Part shown: positions 26,769-35,545 of the stretch, in pieces | Position numbering within the stretch: position 1 is the stretch's first letter | Layout of the letters: each line of letters starts with the position of its first letter | Assembly (NCBI RefSeq): GCF_900141825.1 | Contig: NZ_FQYQ01000016.1 | Span: forward strand, 1-64,000 | Length of the DNA stretch: 64,000 nucleotides | Direction: 5' to 3' | DNA from: Pseudobutyrivibrio xylanivorans DSM 14809 | GTDB lineage: Bacteria; Bacillota; Clostridia; Lachnospirales; Lachnospiraceae | The notes under the pieces: generated by a model | What the model saw: the letters and a program-made list of their open reading frames with translations, nothing else | Databases searched by the model: none | Told to the model about the DNA's origin: nothing | Position numbers and translations under genes: made by a program

Positions 26769-27980
26769 TTACACCTCTTTAATAATGGCCTTTGCAGCTT
26801 TTGAAGCTGAAAGGTAAGCCCATGTAAGATTATAACCACCACAAATACCATCTACATCAAGTACCTCGCCGGTAAAGTAAAGCCCCTTACAATTTTTGGA
26901 TTCCATTGTGTCTAATTCTATTCCATCCAAATCAACTCCGCCGGCTGTTACCTGAGAATTATCAAATCCCTTTGTACCTTCTAAGGAAATTGAAAAATGT
27001 TTGAAGTAATATACAAGATTATCCATGTCCTCATCATCAAGCTTTGAAACAACTGTATCTCCATATATTCGGGCATAGCTCACAACAGTCTGAATGACCT
27101 TTTCATTTGAAAGACCGTTTAAAGCAGCTAAAATAGTAGCATTCTCATTATGTTTAAATCTATTTTTTAGCTCGTCTTTAAGTTCTTCATCAGTCATAAA
27201 ATAAATGAAATCTATAGAGATATTAGAAAGCTTTTTATCAAGCTCATCGAAACCTATATAACGGCTGATGCACATAACAGGATAACCTGAAATACCGTCC
27301 TTATTAAACTGAATCTCACCTTCACAGGATGCATTCTGGTATGAAACCATACCTAGTGCTCTTACACCAGCCAAATCTTTAAGACAGATATCCGTTGAAA
27401 CCACACCAACTAATGCTGGCGCAAGCTTAGTAACCTTCATCTTAAATTTTGTAGCCATCTTATATCCAAATTTAGATGAACCAAGTGTTGCAGCTGAAAG
27501 TCCACCTGAAGATACGCAAACCTTTTTTGCCTTCAAAACATTTCTGTGTGTGGTAACTGTAAAAACATCATTTTTTGAAATGTCAGTGACACGATTATCT
27601 AAAAATACATCTATTCCAAGGGCATTTATTTCATTTTCCAATGCATCTCTTACAGTCTTAGCCTGGTTTGTAATTGGATAATAGTACCCATCAAAATCTC
27701 TTTCGATAATACCAAGCTCTCTAAGAAATGATATTAAATCCAAGTGTTTATCTTCGATAAATGAAAGATCATGTTGGCTATAGTAGTACTCTTCGCCCAT
27801 GCGATTATTTGTAAAATTGCATCTACCATTACCTGTTGAAAGAATACGTCTGCCAACCACCCTGTTAAGTTCTGCTAAACAGACCAAAAGACCTGCTCTT
27901 GCAAGCTTAATTGCAAGAACAAGTCCAGAAAATCCAGCACCAACTATACAGACATCGTAAAGCTTTTCGTTGTTATCCAT
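26769..27980 (-). CDS. BaiN/HI0933-family NAD(P)/FAD oxidoreductase
   Basis: 403 residues. The N-terminal FAD motif is VCIVGAGFSGLVLAIKLARAG; then GNGRCNFTN, a signature of the HI0933 group, and the C-terminal GGYNLTWAYLSASKAA with GEVLDVDGICGG before it. Some members (BaiN) reduce bile acid intermediates, but most are uncharacterised, so no substrate should be read into the name. Probably co-transcribed with the flippase upstream (4 bp). Confidence 0.85.
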   Translation of the reverse strand: MDNNEKLYDVCIVGAGFSGLVLAIKLARAGLLVCLAELNRVVGRRILSTGNGRCNFTNNRMGEEYYYSQHDLSFIEDKHLDLISFLRELGIIERDFDGYYYPITNQAKTVRDALENEINALGIDVFLDNRVTDISKNDVFTVTTHRNVLKAKKVCVSSGGLSAATLGSSKFGYKMATKFKMKVTKLAPALVGVVSTDICLKDLAGVRALGMVSYQNASCEGEIQFNKDGISGYPVMCISRYIGFDELDKKLSNISIDFIYFMTDEELKDELKNRFKHNENATILAALNGLSNEKVIQTVVSYARIYGDTVVSKLDDEDMDNLVYYFKHFSISLEGTKGFDNSQVTAGGVDLDGIELDTMESKNCKGLYFTGEVLDVDGICGGYNLTWAYLSASKAAKAIIKEV

Positions 27981-27984
27981 AAGT

Positions 27985-29667
27985 TTACCTCAATAAATGT
28001 AAGCTATAAGCAATACTACAAAGCTTAGTTCCACCTGGGAATTTCATTAATGTTTCCTCATCCACGCCCTTAAATAAAAGCATAGAAACAAAGTATACAA
28101 TTACACCTGCAATTATAGAAACCACACATGCAACAAAGTTTGCTACATTTGAAGATGCATTAAGTGAAACCAAACCATAAAGAAGTCTGTATACCAGGTA
28201 TACTATTACACCCATAAGAGCACTTGCTTCTAAAGGTGCAAGAAATACTTTTTTGATATCAATTCTGGCTCCAGAATACTTAAGTACTGCTGATTGATTA
28301 AGGAAGCACATAAGAAGTGCATAAAACGCATTTGCGATAATTACAGCGTAAATGTGTAAGTCGAATACTTCCATTAACAAGAACAAAAATGCCACATGAG
28401 CAACTAGTGCTATAAGTGCATTTTTAACTGGAATGGTCATCTTATCTAATCCTTGTAATATACCATTTGAAAGTGTAGACAAAGAATAGAAGATAATCGA
28501 ACATCCACCAATCATCAGCATAAGTCCAGATGATTTTTCTGTATCGTTAAATAATAGCTGCATAATTGGTGAAGCTAGTACCATCATACCAACACAACAT
28601 GGAAATGCGATAACCATTACAAAACGATTAGCCATATTTATCTGCTTTTTTACAAGAGCATCATCATTTGAATGGAATGCCGCTGTAAGACTTGGAACTG
28701 TAGATGCCGCCATAGCAGATGCAATAGCTAAAGGTACATTTATAAGTACCTTATACTGACCAGTAAATACACCCCAACTCTCACTAATTGCATTAGCATC
28801 ATGTCCTTGATAAAGTGCGAAGTTCTTAAATATACCCTGATCAATAATTGAGCTAATATTGTAAACCGTTGTACTTAAAAGCACAGGTATTATTGTCAAA
28901 ATTAATGCGGACATAATCTCGTTATATCCTTCTGAATTACGATGTTTATCTTTCTGCATCATCTTTTTAAAGACTTTTTTAAAAGCGAAATAGATAAACA
29001 TAACAAATATTAAAGCGAAAGCTGCACCTGTAGACGTGCCAAGTGTTCCTCCGGCTGCACCATATGCCGCAGCATAGCCTTTAACATTTCCTAAAACACC
29101 GCCAACTTTCTTTCCATAACTAAATAGAATATTTGCTGCCACAACAGAGACTATCGCATTTACGATTTGCTCTCCTATCTGTGAAATAGCACTTGGAATC
29201 ATTGTGCCAAGCCCCTGAAAAAAGCCCCTGAATACACCGAGTATAGCAACTACTAAAAGTGTAGGCGCAAGCACCTTTAATGCTATTGCAGAAAGTGGTG
29301 TCTTTAAAAGTGAACCTGTGAAAAATTCAGCCCCAAAGAATACTATCAATGAAGCACTACCACCGGTTATAAACGCAAAAAGAAGGGCTCCGTGCAAAAC
29401 CTTGTTTGCGTCCTTTACGTGCCCTTTAGCCATTCTTGCTGATACCAATTTTGAAACTGCAAGAGGTATGCTGTAAGAAGATATAAGCAATATTATGTTA
29501 TAAATTTCATAAGCGGTACCATAGTAATCATTACCTGTTTTACCAATAGTAGCCGTAAGTGGGACTCTGTAAATGAGTCCCACAATACGGCTGATAATTG
29601 ATGCCATAGCAAGGATTGACCCCTGCATCAGGAATTTGGTATCGCTACGTTTGTTTCTCGTAGTCAT
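27985..29667 (-). CDS. MATE/MOP-type flippase, SpoVB/MurJ-like
   Basis: 560 residues and about 14 membrane segments. Belongs to the polysaccharide biosynthesis (SpoVB/YtgP/MurJ) group of lipid-linked sugar flippases; the N-terminal ASIISRIVGLIYRVPL is typical. Its likely role is flipping lipid II or another undecaprenyl-linked precursor. Whether it is the vital lipid II flippase of this organism cannot be settled here. Confidence 0.85.
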   Translation of the reverse strand: MTTRNKRSDTKFLMQGSILAMASIISRIVGLIYRVPLTATIGKTGNDYYGTAYEIYNIILLISSYSIPLAVSKLVSARMAKGHVKDANKVLHGALLFAFITGGSASLIVFFGAEFFTGSLLKTPLSAIALKVLAPTLLVVAILGVFRGFFQGLGTMIPSAISQIGEQIVNAIVSVVAANILFSYGKKVGGVLGNVKGYAAAYGAAGGTLGTSTGAAFALIFVMFIYFAFKKVFKKMMQKDKHRNSEGYNEIMSALILTIIPVLLSTTVYNISSIIDQGIFKNFALYQGHDANAISESWGVFTGQYKVLINVPLAIASAMAASTVPSLTAAFHSNDDALVKKQINMANRFVMVIAFPCCVGMMVLASPIMQLLFNDTEKSSGLMLMIGGCSIIFYSLSTLSNGILQGLDKMTIPVKNALIALVAHVAFLFLLMEVFDLHIYAVIIANAFYALLMCFLNQSAVLKYSGARIDIKKVFLAPLEASALMGVIVYLVYRLLYGLVSLNASSNVANFVACVVSIIAGVIVYFVSMLLFKGVDEETLMKFPGGTKLCSIAYSLHLLR

Positions 29668-29674
29668 ATATTAA

Positions 29675-30814
29675 TTATTTTGCCTTACTAAAATCGTTTT
29701 TGTCTGCGTAGAATACATTCTCGTCGCTGTAATCATGCTGGCAAGCCTGAATCCAGGTTGTACCAATGTTTAACTGGATTTCCTCACCAGTAGCTAAGTC
29801 ATAGTAATGAGTGATATCGCTATCGCCATCCTTTGACCACGCGATGTCAATCATCTTTCCATTTGTGATGTACTTACCTGTACCTGTGTTGTATGAAAGT
29901 AAGTATCCAAGATACTCAGACCCCTGATAAATCCACCATGCAACATCTTCAATAATGATGTTTTTAGCTGTGAGCTGCTTACCAGTTGTAGCATCTACCT
30001 GCTTCTGGTTGAACTCATATCTGTAGTATAAACCATCATCCTCGTTATAAATCCAATAAGGTTTATTTGTGTAGTAGTACATCTGAATAGCCTGACAATC
30101 CTGACCATTTTCAAGGTTGTTACCATTCTGGGCAAATTTGAAATGTGGTTCGTAGTTTGCAGGTAATGTCATATCATACTTCATCTTTTCAAGACCAATT
30201 CCGATACCATCAGAGTTAGTGTATAAAGTATGCTCACTCTTACCAGTTCTGTATGTTGCAGCGCTACCCTTCTTTCCTTCAAGCTTAAGTGCGTTAAGGT
30301 TCTGAACAAGGCCACCATCGATAAGCTCAAATGCTGCTGGGTTACCACCTGCATGCATATAAACTGCATCATACTCACTTGCAAAATATACATAATAAGG
30401 TCTTGCACTACGAACGTTACCAATCTGTTCAAGGCCAGTATAGTCGTCAAAGATTGCCATCATACGAGTGATTCCACCTTCAACAACACATTCGTAAATT
30501 ACACCTGCATTTCCGATACCATATTGAGGTAAACAAGCCTTTGTGTTTTCAATCATTACTGCGACTGGACGCTGTCTTCCATATTTTGGATCAACCCATT
30601 CGCCATTAAGGTAGCTTCGAACTCTTCCGTCCTCTGATACCTGATCCCAAAATGCTGCTGATTCATCAAGAACCTCAACATTTTCCTGTTCCTCCGCAAC
30701 TGTTGCTGTATCTTCAACATCAGCAGCAGGAATTTCTTCATCTTTCTTACCACATGCTACTAAAGACATAGCCATAGTAAGAATAAGCATTGCAGATACT
30801 ACTCTTTTCTTCAT
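29675..30814 (-). CDS. DUF3048 domain lipoprotein (YerB-like)
   Basis: 379 residues. A lipoprotein signal peptide with LVAC (Cys21), an acidic linker, then the two-part DUF3048 region (RPVAVMIENTKACLPQYG; GNVRSARPYYV; CQAIQMYY near the C-terminal half). The function of the family is unknown. It faces outward at the membrane. It sits 8 bp before the flippase, so an envelope role is plausible but inferred. Confidence 0.88.
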   Translation of the reverse strand: MKKRVVSAMLILTMAMSLVACGKKDEEIPAADVEDTATVAEEQENVEVLDESAAFWDQVSEDGRVRSYLNGEWVDPKYGRQRPVAVMIENTKACLPQYGIGNAGVIYECVVEGGITRMMAIFDDYTGLEQIGNVRSARPYYVYFASEYDAVYMHAGGNPAAFELIDGGLVQNLNALKLEGKKGSAATYRTGKSEHTLYTNSDGIGIGLEKMKYDMTLPANYEPHFKFAQNGNNLENGQDCQAIQMYYYTNKPYWIYNEDDGLYYRYEFNQKQVDATTGKQLTAKNIIIEDVAWWIYQGSEYLGYLLSYNTGTGKYITNGKMIDIAWSKDGDSDITHYYDLATGEEIQLNIGTTWIQACQHDYSDENVFYADKNDFSKAK

Positions 30815-30833
30815 AGATTAGTGTCTCCTTTTC

Positions 30834-31331
30834 TTAGTTTCGAGATATTTTAAGTATATCCAAAATCTCTCTTTGTTTTTCTTCCATAACAGCCGCGTCT
30901 GCCTCTGTCATGTGATCAAACCCAAATAAATGTAACATACTATGGGCTATAAGAAAAGCGTACTCACGGAGCACGGAATGACCGTATTCTTCAGCCTGCG
31001 ATAAGATTCTAGGTACTGAAAGAACTATATCTCCAAGAATAACTTCTCCTGTCTCAGGATTAAATAAGTCATCATCGTTTTCGATGTCATCAAAAACGCC
31101 TGGCTCCGAATATTCAATCATTGGAAATGAAAGAACATCTGTAGGAGCGTCTATATTACGAAATTCTTTATTAATAGCTTGAATTCCGTCATTATCAGTA
31201 ATTGTAATACTAATTTCTGCTTCGTATGGAAAATCAAGATGTTCGATAGCTGTGTTAACAACATCCTTTGCAATTTTCTCATAATCAAAATCGAAATTAA
31301 AATCACATTCAGTTTCAATAAAAATTGTCAT
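30834..31331 (-). CDS. ybeY: rRNA maturation endoribonuclease YbeY
   Basis: 165 residues. The zinc site is HSMLHLFGFDH, the H-x3-H-x5-H motif. YbeY takes part in 16S rRNA 3'-end maturation and ribosome quality control. Its start overlaps the stop of the upstream gene (ATGA), which keeps the phoH-pgpH-ybeY order known from Firmicutes. Confidence 0.95.
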   Translation of the reverse strand: MTIFIETECDFNFDFDYEKIAKDVVNTAIEHLDFPYEAEISITITDNDGIQAINKEFRNIDAPTDVLSFPMIEYSEPGVFDDIENDDDLFNPETGEVILGDIVLSVPRILSQAEEYGHSVLREYAFLIAHSMLHLFGFDHMTEADAAVMEEKQREILDILKISRN

Positions 31332-32521
31332 GCTAAAATGTCCTCGTTAGCTAAAATATTTCTAATAACCAAAAACTGATTCATAGAAAGAGTTGAATTA
31401 TCGTAAAAACCTTTCTGTGATAACTCATTGATTGTTTGGTAAATAACCATATTTTGATTCCAGGTGCTGCTCATTGCATCTTTATCAAATAGTTCTACCT
31501 TAGTAACTACTGAATCTACCATATGTACTATGGCGGATTCTTTTGTGCTAGGTAAATAAATGATTCCTCCGTATTCAGCTAGAATCTGAATTACATCACT
31601 TGGAAAGCAATAGTCATTAGCAATTTTGAGAGCGTTATCTATCATTGGTTCGCCCTCTATTTTACCAAGTCTGTAGTAAAATCCGCCGCAAGCGGCTAAC
31701 TCTGAATTGGCATTAATAGCTTCAGCACACTTACGAGATAAAATGGATACTCTGCTGGCATGCTGATACTCGATAAATGAAAAATTTCTTATATCCTGAA
31801 CCAGTGTGTAATCCTGACTAAGAAACATTTCGTAATTATTATGTTGTGAATTATCTACGTAGGTTTTGAATAATGGTACCAATGCAACCGTAAAAGCACT
31901 TGCAACAAAACCATCAACTAAACCGAAGAATAGAATCGATAGAGATAATTCCAAATAATTAAAGTAGTAAAAAATAATGGAAACAACTGTGGTGACAGCA
32001 AATATAAGTATTAAGATATATAGTCTTTCAAGGCCTTCTTTTTCTTTGAAAAGCTGAGCAAACACATTTCCGAAGGCAACTAATGTAACGTAACACAATA
32101 CTATAAAAATACTATAATCCAAACAAATTGACGTTACTATTACTAAATAAAGACTTAATACATTTGATAAACTGTCATCAAACACTGTTTTACAAACAAT
32201 AGGTAACAATATGAATGGAGCAAAAAAATCGGGTGAAAATAGCGCACACAGAAATGTAATAATCCATGTGAGCAAAATTACAAAAGTAATTTTCCCATAT
32301 GTTATATAGTTAAACTCTGGAAGAGCTCCTTCTAATCTTTTTCTGATAAGAAGTAAAACAAATAACAAGAAGAAGCATACATTAATTCCCATTATGCAGA
32401 TAAATTTATCTATAAGCACGGCATTTAATAAGCACAATACCGTATTTGCAATAATGAAAATCAATGCCATTCCAATGGTGTATCCAATCCTAATTGAAGA
32501 GAACCTATTGGTGTGTTTCAT
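31328..32521 (-). CDS. PgpH-like membrane protein with a degraded HD domain
   Basis: 397 residues. About ten hydrophobic segments (roughly 12-215) are followed by a domain clearly related to the HD domain of the c-di-AMP phosphodiesterase PgpH: HASRVSILSRKCAEAINANS (H254 kept) and PSTKESAIVHMVDSVV (D336 kept). The metal-binding HD pair is replaced by R284-L285 (YYRLGK instead of YYHDIGK), and the usual EHHG is EYGG. The long extracellular domain of PgpH (about 700 residues in total) is missing. Its place between phoH and ybeY confirms the homology. Probably not a c-di-AMP hydrolase; it may be a sensor or scaffold. Confidence 0.8.
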   Translation of the reverse strand: MKHTNRFSSIRIGYTIGMALIFIIANTVLCLLNAVLIDKFICIMGINVCFFLLFVLLLIRKRLEGALPEFNYITYGKITFVILLTWIITFLCALFSPDFFAPFILLPIVCKTVFDDSLSNVLSLYLVIVTSICLDYSIFIVLCYVTLVAFGNVFAQLFKEKEGLERLYILILIFAVTTVVSIIFYYFNYLELSLSILFFGLVDGFVASAFTVALVPLFKTYVDNSQHNNYEMFLSQDYTLVQDIRNFSFIEYQHASRVSILSRKCAEAINANSELAACGGFYYRLGKIEGEPMIDNALKIANDYCFPSDVIQILAEYGGIIYLPSTKESAIVHMVDSVVTKVELFDKDAMSSTWNQNMVIYQTINELSQKGFYDNSTLSMNQFLVIRNILANEDILA

Positions 32522-32532
32522 TATTCTACCCT

Positions 32533-33519
32533 TTATTTTGCCCTTTTATTTTTACTTTCTAGTTTTTTCTCGTGTGTTTCATATGCATTAACAATCTTTT
32601 GTACAAGAGGATGTCTTACAACGTCCTTTGAATCCAATGTACAAATCTTAATATCATCAATGTTTTTTAGAACCTTCATGGCGTCATCGAGACCAGATTT
32701 TTGACCGTTAGGTAAATCCTTCTGGGTCTGATCTCCTGTGATAACTGCTTTAGAACCAAAACCAATTCTTGTAAGGAACATCTTCATCTGAGCAGGTGTT
32801 GTATTCTGCGCTTCATCAAGGATAATGAAAGAATTATCAAGAGTTCTACCTCGCATGTATGCAAGAGGCGCAACCTCTATAAGACCCTTTTCCATATTTC
32901 GCTGGAATGCCTCAGCACCCATTATTTGGTAGAGCGCATCGTATAATGGTCTTAGATAAGGATCAACCTTACTCTGGAGATCACCTGGAAGAAATCCAAG
33001 CTTCTCTCCTGCCTCTATAGCTGGACGAGTAAGAATAATTCTTGATACTTCCTCATTTTTAAAAGCAGTAATCGCTTTGGCCATGGCAAGATACGTTTTA
33101 CCAGTTCCTGCTGGTCCTACACCAAAAACAATCATATTATTGCTAATGGCATCTACATATTTCTTTTGACCAAGTGTCTTAGGCGCTACAGGCTTACCTG
33201 TGGTGGTATGACAAATGATCTCACCTCTTGCCTCTGACACATCGTGACTTTCTATTTTTTCTTTTTCAATAGACATAACGTAATTTACATCCTGTGCTGT
33301 AATAATATTCCCTTTTTCTGACAGAGCAAGAAGCTCATCAATAATGATTTTACCGTGCTCTACTCTTTCTCTGTTACCAATAAGTTTGATGGCATCATCT
33401 CTCAAAATAAAAGAGATATTCATGCCGTTTTCAATTGACTTAATATTTCTGTCAAACTGACCAAATATATTATCTATATGGTCAGAGGGAATACTGATAT
33501 TTAAAGTAAATTCATCCAT
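32533..33519 (-). CDS. PhoH-family ATPase (PhoH-like, YqfG neighbour)
   Basis: 328 residues. An N-terminal KH-like region (about 1-95) and the PhoH ATPase domain with Walker A GPAGTGKTYLA and Walker B FIILDEAQN. It is a predicted ATPase tied to RNA metabolism; its exact role is open. It heads the conserved phoH-pgpH-ybeY order. Confidence 0.93.
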   Translation of the reverse strand: MDEFTLNISIPSDHIDNIFGQFDRNIKSIENGMNISFILRDDAIKLIGNRERVEHGKIIIDELLALSEKGNIITAQDVNYVMSIEKEKIESHDVSEARGEIICHTTTGKPVAPKTLGQKKYVDAISNNMIVFGVGPAGTGKTYLAMAKAITAFKNEEVSRIILTRPAIEAGEKLGFLPGDLQSKVDPYLRPLYDALYQIMGAEAFQRNMEKGLIEVAPLAYMRGRTLDNSFIILDEAQNTTPAQMKMFLTRIGFGSKAVITGDQTQKDLPNGQKSGLDDAMKVLKNIDDIKICTLDSKDVVRHPLVQKIVNAYETHEKKLESKNKRAK

Positions 33520-33520
33520 A

Positions 33521-34825
33521 TTATTCTACAATATCAATAATCAAATCCATGTGATTGCACTTCTCAGGAGAGATTACTGTTGCGTTTCTAATCATCTCTT
33601 CTGCATGTGCAATTTTAGCCTGATCATTTGCATGAATATAGCAAATAGGCTCACCTTTTTTGATTTCGTCTCCAACCTTTTTATTTAATACAATACCAAC
33701 AGCCATATCGATAACATCATCAAATGTTTCGCGGCCACCACCAAGTGACATTGAAGCAAGACCAATAGCCTCAGCCTTAATAGCATGAACATAACCATCT
33801 GTCTCTGCGTTTACAGGTACGATATGTGAAGCTGGCTTAAATTTCTTTGTGTCTTTTGCGAATGAAGAATCACCGCCTTGGGCGTCGATAAACTCAACAA
33901 ATTTATCAAAGGCCTTACCTGATGCGATAGCTTCCTTCATGAGTTCTTTAGCCTTAGTTTTATCTGTCTCGATTCCTGAGAATACAATCATCTGAGAACC
34001 AAGCTCATATACTACAGTCATTAAATCTTCTGGACCATTGCCATTTAATGCTTCAATAGCCTCAATAACCTCTAAATCATTACCAACTGCAAAGCCTAAA
34101 GGTTCATCCATGTTTGTAAGTACAGCGGCAATCTTCTTGTTAGCTCTCTTTCCGATATCTACCATTGACTTTGCAAGCTCAAGAGCAGACTCCTTATTTT
34201 TCATAAATGCACCGTCACCTACAGTTACATCCAAAACGATAGCATCTGTGCCGGCTGCAAGCTTCTTAGACATAATAGAACCAGTGATAAGTGAAATCTC
34301 ATCAACAGTAGCAGTAACGTCTCTAAGGGCATAAAGCTTTTTATCAGCTGGAGCCAAATTCTTAGACTGACCTGTAACTGCTATTTTAATGCTATTTACC
34401 TGTTTGATGAACTGCTCATCTGCAAGCTCAGCATTAAATCCAGGAAAAGCTTCAAGCTTATCAATAGTACCACCAGTATGACCAAGTCCTCGACCGCTCA
34501 TTTTTGCTACAGGAACACCTATAGATGCAATAATAGGACCTAATACAAGTGTAACCTTGTCTCCTACACCACCTGTAGAATGTTTATCAATTTTAACGCC
34601 ATCAATTGAAGATAAATCAAGTATATCTCCAGAATCACGCATGGCCATAGTAAGGTCATAACGTTCTCTTACATTCATACCATTGAAATAAATTGCCATT
34701 AAAAGAGCTGAAATCTGGTAATCTGGGATTTCTCCCTTTGTGTATCCATCAATAATATGATAAATCTCTTCTGTTGAGAGCTCCTGCCCAAGTTTTTTCT
34801 TTTCAATTAAATCGTACATTCTCAT
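33521..34825 (-). CDS. pdp: Pyrimidine-nucleoside phosphorylase
   Basis: 434 residues. The family signature includes SGRGLGHTGGTIDKLE near residue 110 and KHSTGGVGDKVTLVLG near 82. It cleaves uridine or thymidine with phosphate to base and (deoxy)ribose 1-phosphate. Firmicutes members usually take both substrates, so pdp is preferred over deoA. It lies 1 bp before phoH and 19 bp after rlmH. Confidence 0.93.
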   Translation of the reverse strand: MRMYDLIEKKKLGQELSTEEIYHIIDGYTKGEIPDYQISALLMAIYFNGMNVRERYDLTMAMRDSGDILDLSSIDGVKIDKHSTGGVGDKVTLVLGPIIASIGVPVAKMSGRGLGHTGGTIDKLEAFPGFNAELADEQFIKQVNSIKIAVTGQSKNLAPADKKLYALRDVTATVDEISLITGSIMSKKLAAGTDAIVLDVTVGDGAFMKNKESALELAKSMVDIGKRANKKIAAVLTNMDEPLGFAVGNDLEVIEAIEALNGNGPEDLMTVVYELGSQMIVFSGIETDKTKAKELMKEAIASGKAFDKFVEFIDAQGGDSSFAKDTKKFKPASHIVPVNAETDGYVHAIKAEAIGLASMSLGGGRETFDDVIDMAVGIVLNKKVGDEIKKGEPICYIHANDQAKIAHAEEMIRNATVISPEKCNHMDLIIDIVE

Positions 34826-34844
34826 AGAAAAATACCTCTATTCT

Positions 34845-35324
34845 TTATTTATGATAAGGCTCGTTTTTCATAATACGCATAGCCCTATAAATTTGCTCTG
34901 ATAAAATAACTCTCATTAGCTGGTGTGGGAAAGTCATTTTAGAAAATGATATTTGAAAATCTGATCTCTTAAGTACATTATCAGAAAGTCCCAATGAACC
35001 GCCAATGACAAAAACAAGCGAGCTTTTACCTTGTATGCCTAAATCCTCGATAAATTTAGAAAAAGCAACAGAATCCATCTGCTTTCCCAGGATAGCCAAG
35101 GCTATAACATAATCTCTTTCATTTATATGTTTTAAAAGCCTTTCCCCCTCTTTATCTTTTACTATGTCAATTTCTGTGTCGGATGCGTTCTCAGATGTTT
35201 TCTCATCAGGCACCTCTGTAACAGTAACTGAACAGTATTTGGAAAGACGTTTTACATATTCATCTATAGCGTCTCTATAGAACTTTTCTTTGATTTTTCC
35301 CACGCAAAGAATTTTTACATTCAT
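34845..35324 (-). CDS. rlmH: 23S rRNA (pseudouridine1915-N3)-methyltransferase RlmH
   Basis: 159 residues, the normal length. SPOUT knot signature: FVIGGSLGLSDNVLKRSD and a C-terminal LRVILSEQIYRAM-type segment (here LMRVILSEQIYRAMRI). It methylates pseudouridine 1915 in helix 69, the region that RluD-type enzymes modify first; an rluD homologue is present at 4-5 kb. No Shine-Dalgarno sequence precedes the ATG, and a good promoter ends 7 nt upstream, so the mRNA may be leaderless. Confidence 0.95.
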   Translation of the reverse strand: MNVKILCVGKIKEKFYRDAIDEYVKRLSKYCSVTVTEVPDEKTSENASDTEIDIVKDKEGERLLKHINERDYVIALAILGKQMDSVAFSKFIEDLGIQGKSSLVFVIGGSLGLSDNVLKRSDFQISFSKMTFPHQLMRVILSEQIYRAMRIMKNEPYHK

Positions 35325-35331
35325 GCATTAT

Positions 35332-35360
35332 ATTTTAGAACATTTAGTAGGATTTAACAA
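35332..35360 (-). promoter_or_regulatory. Promoter of rlmH
   Basis: On the minus strand, -35 TTGTTA (35355-35360), a 17-nt spacer and -10 TAAAAT (35332-35337). Only 7 nt separate the -10 from the rlmH ATG, so the start of transcription would fall at or next to the start codon. Confidence 0.6.
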
Positions 35361-35400
35361 TAGAATCACATAGATTTAGTGGTTTATATAAACTATAGAT

Positions 35401-35436
35401 AAAATAAAAAGGCACGCCTGCGGTGACGTGCCTTTT
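35401..35436 (-). terminator. Terminator before rlmH
   Basis: A 10-bp stem, AAAAGGCACG / CGTGCCTTTT, around a 10-nt loop. A-rich sequence flanks both sides, so it could act in both directions. It ends the transcript of the zinc-ribbon/TPR gene. Confidence 0.75.
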
Positions 35437-35545
35437 AAAAGGGAGAATAATGTTATGAAAAATGTATCTCTAAATGAGATAGGCTTATAATACTAATAAA
35501 TTATGTACAAATAAAGTGTTAAATGTGAAAATATTGTGAACAATA

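Noticed and set aside
35455-35490. An 11-codon plus-strand frame with GGGAG upstream
   Set aside because: Very short, convergent with the neighbours, next to a terminator and without a promoter that I can see; chance is likely.
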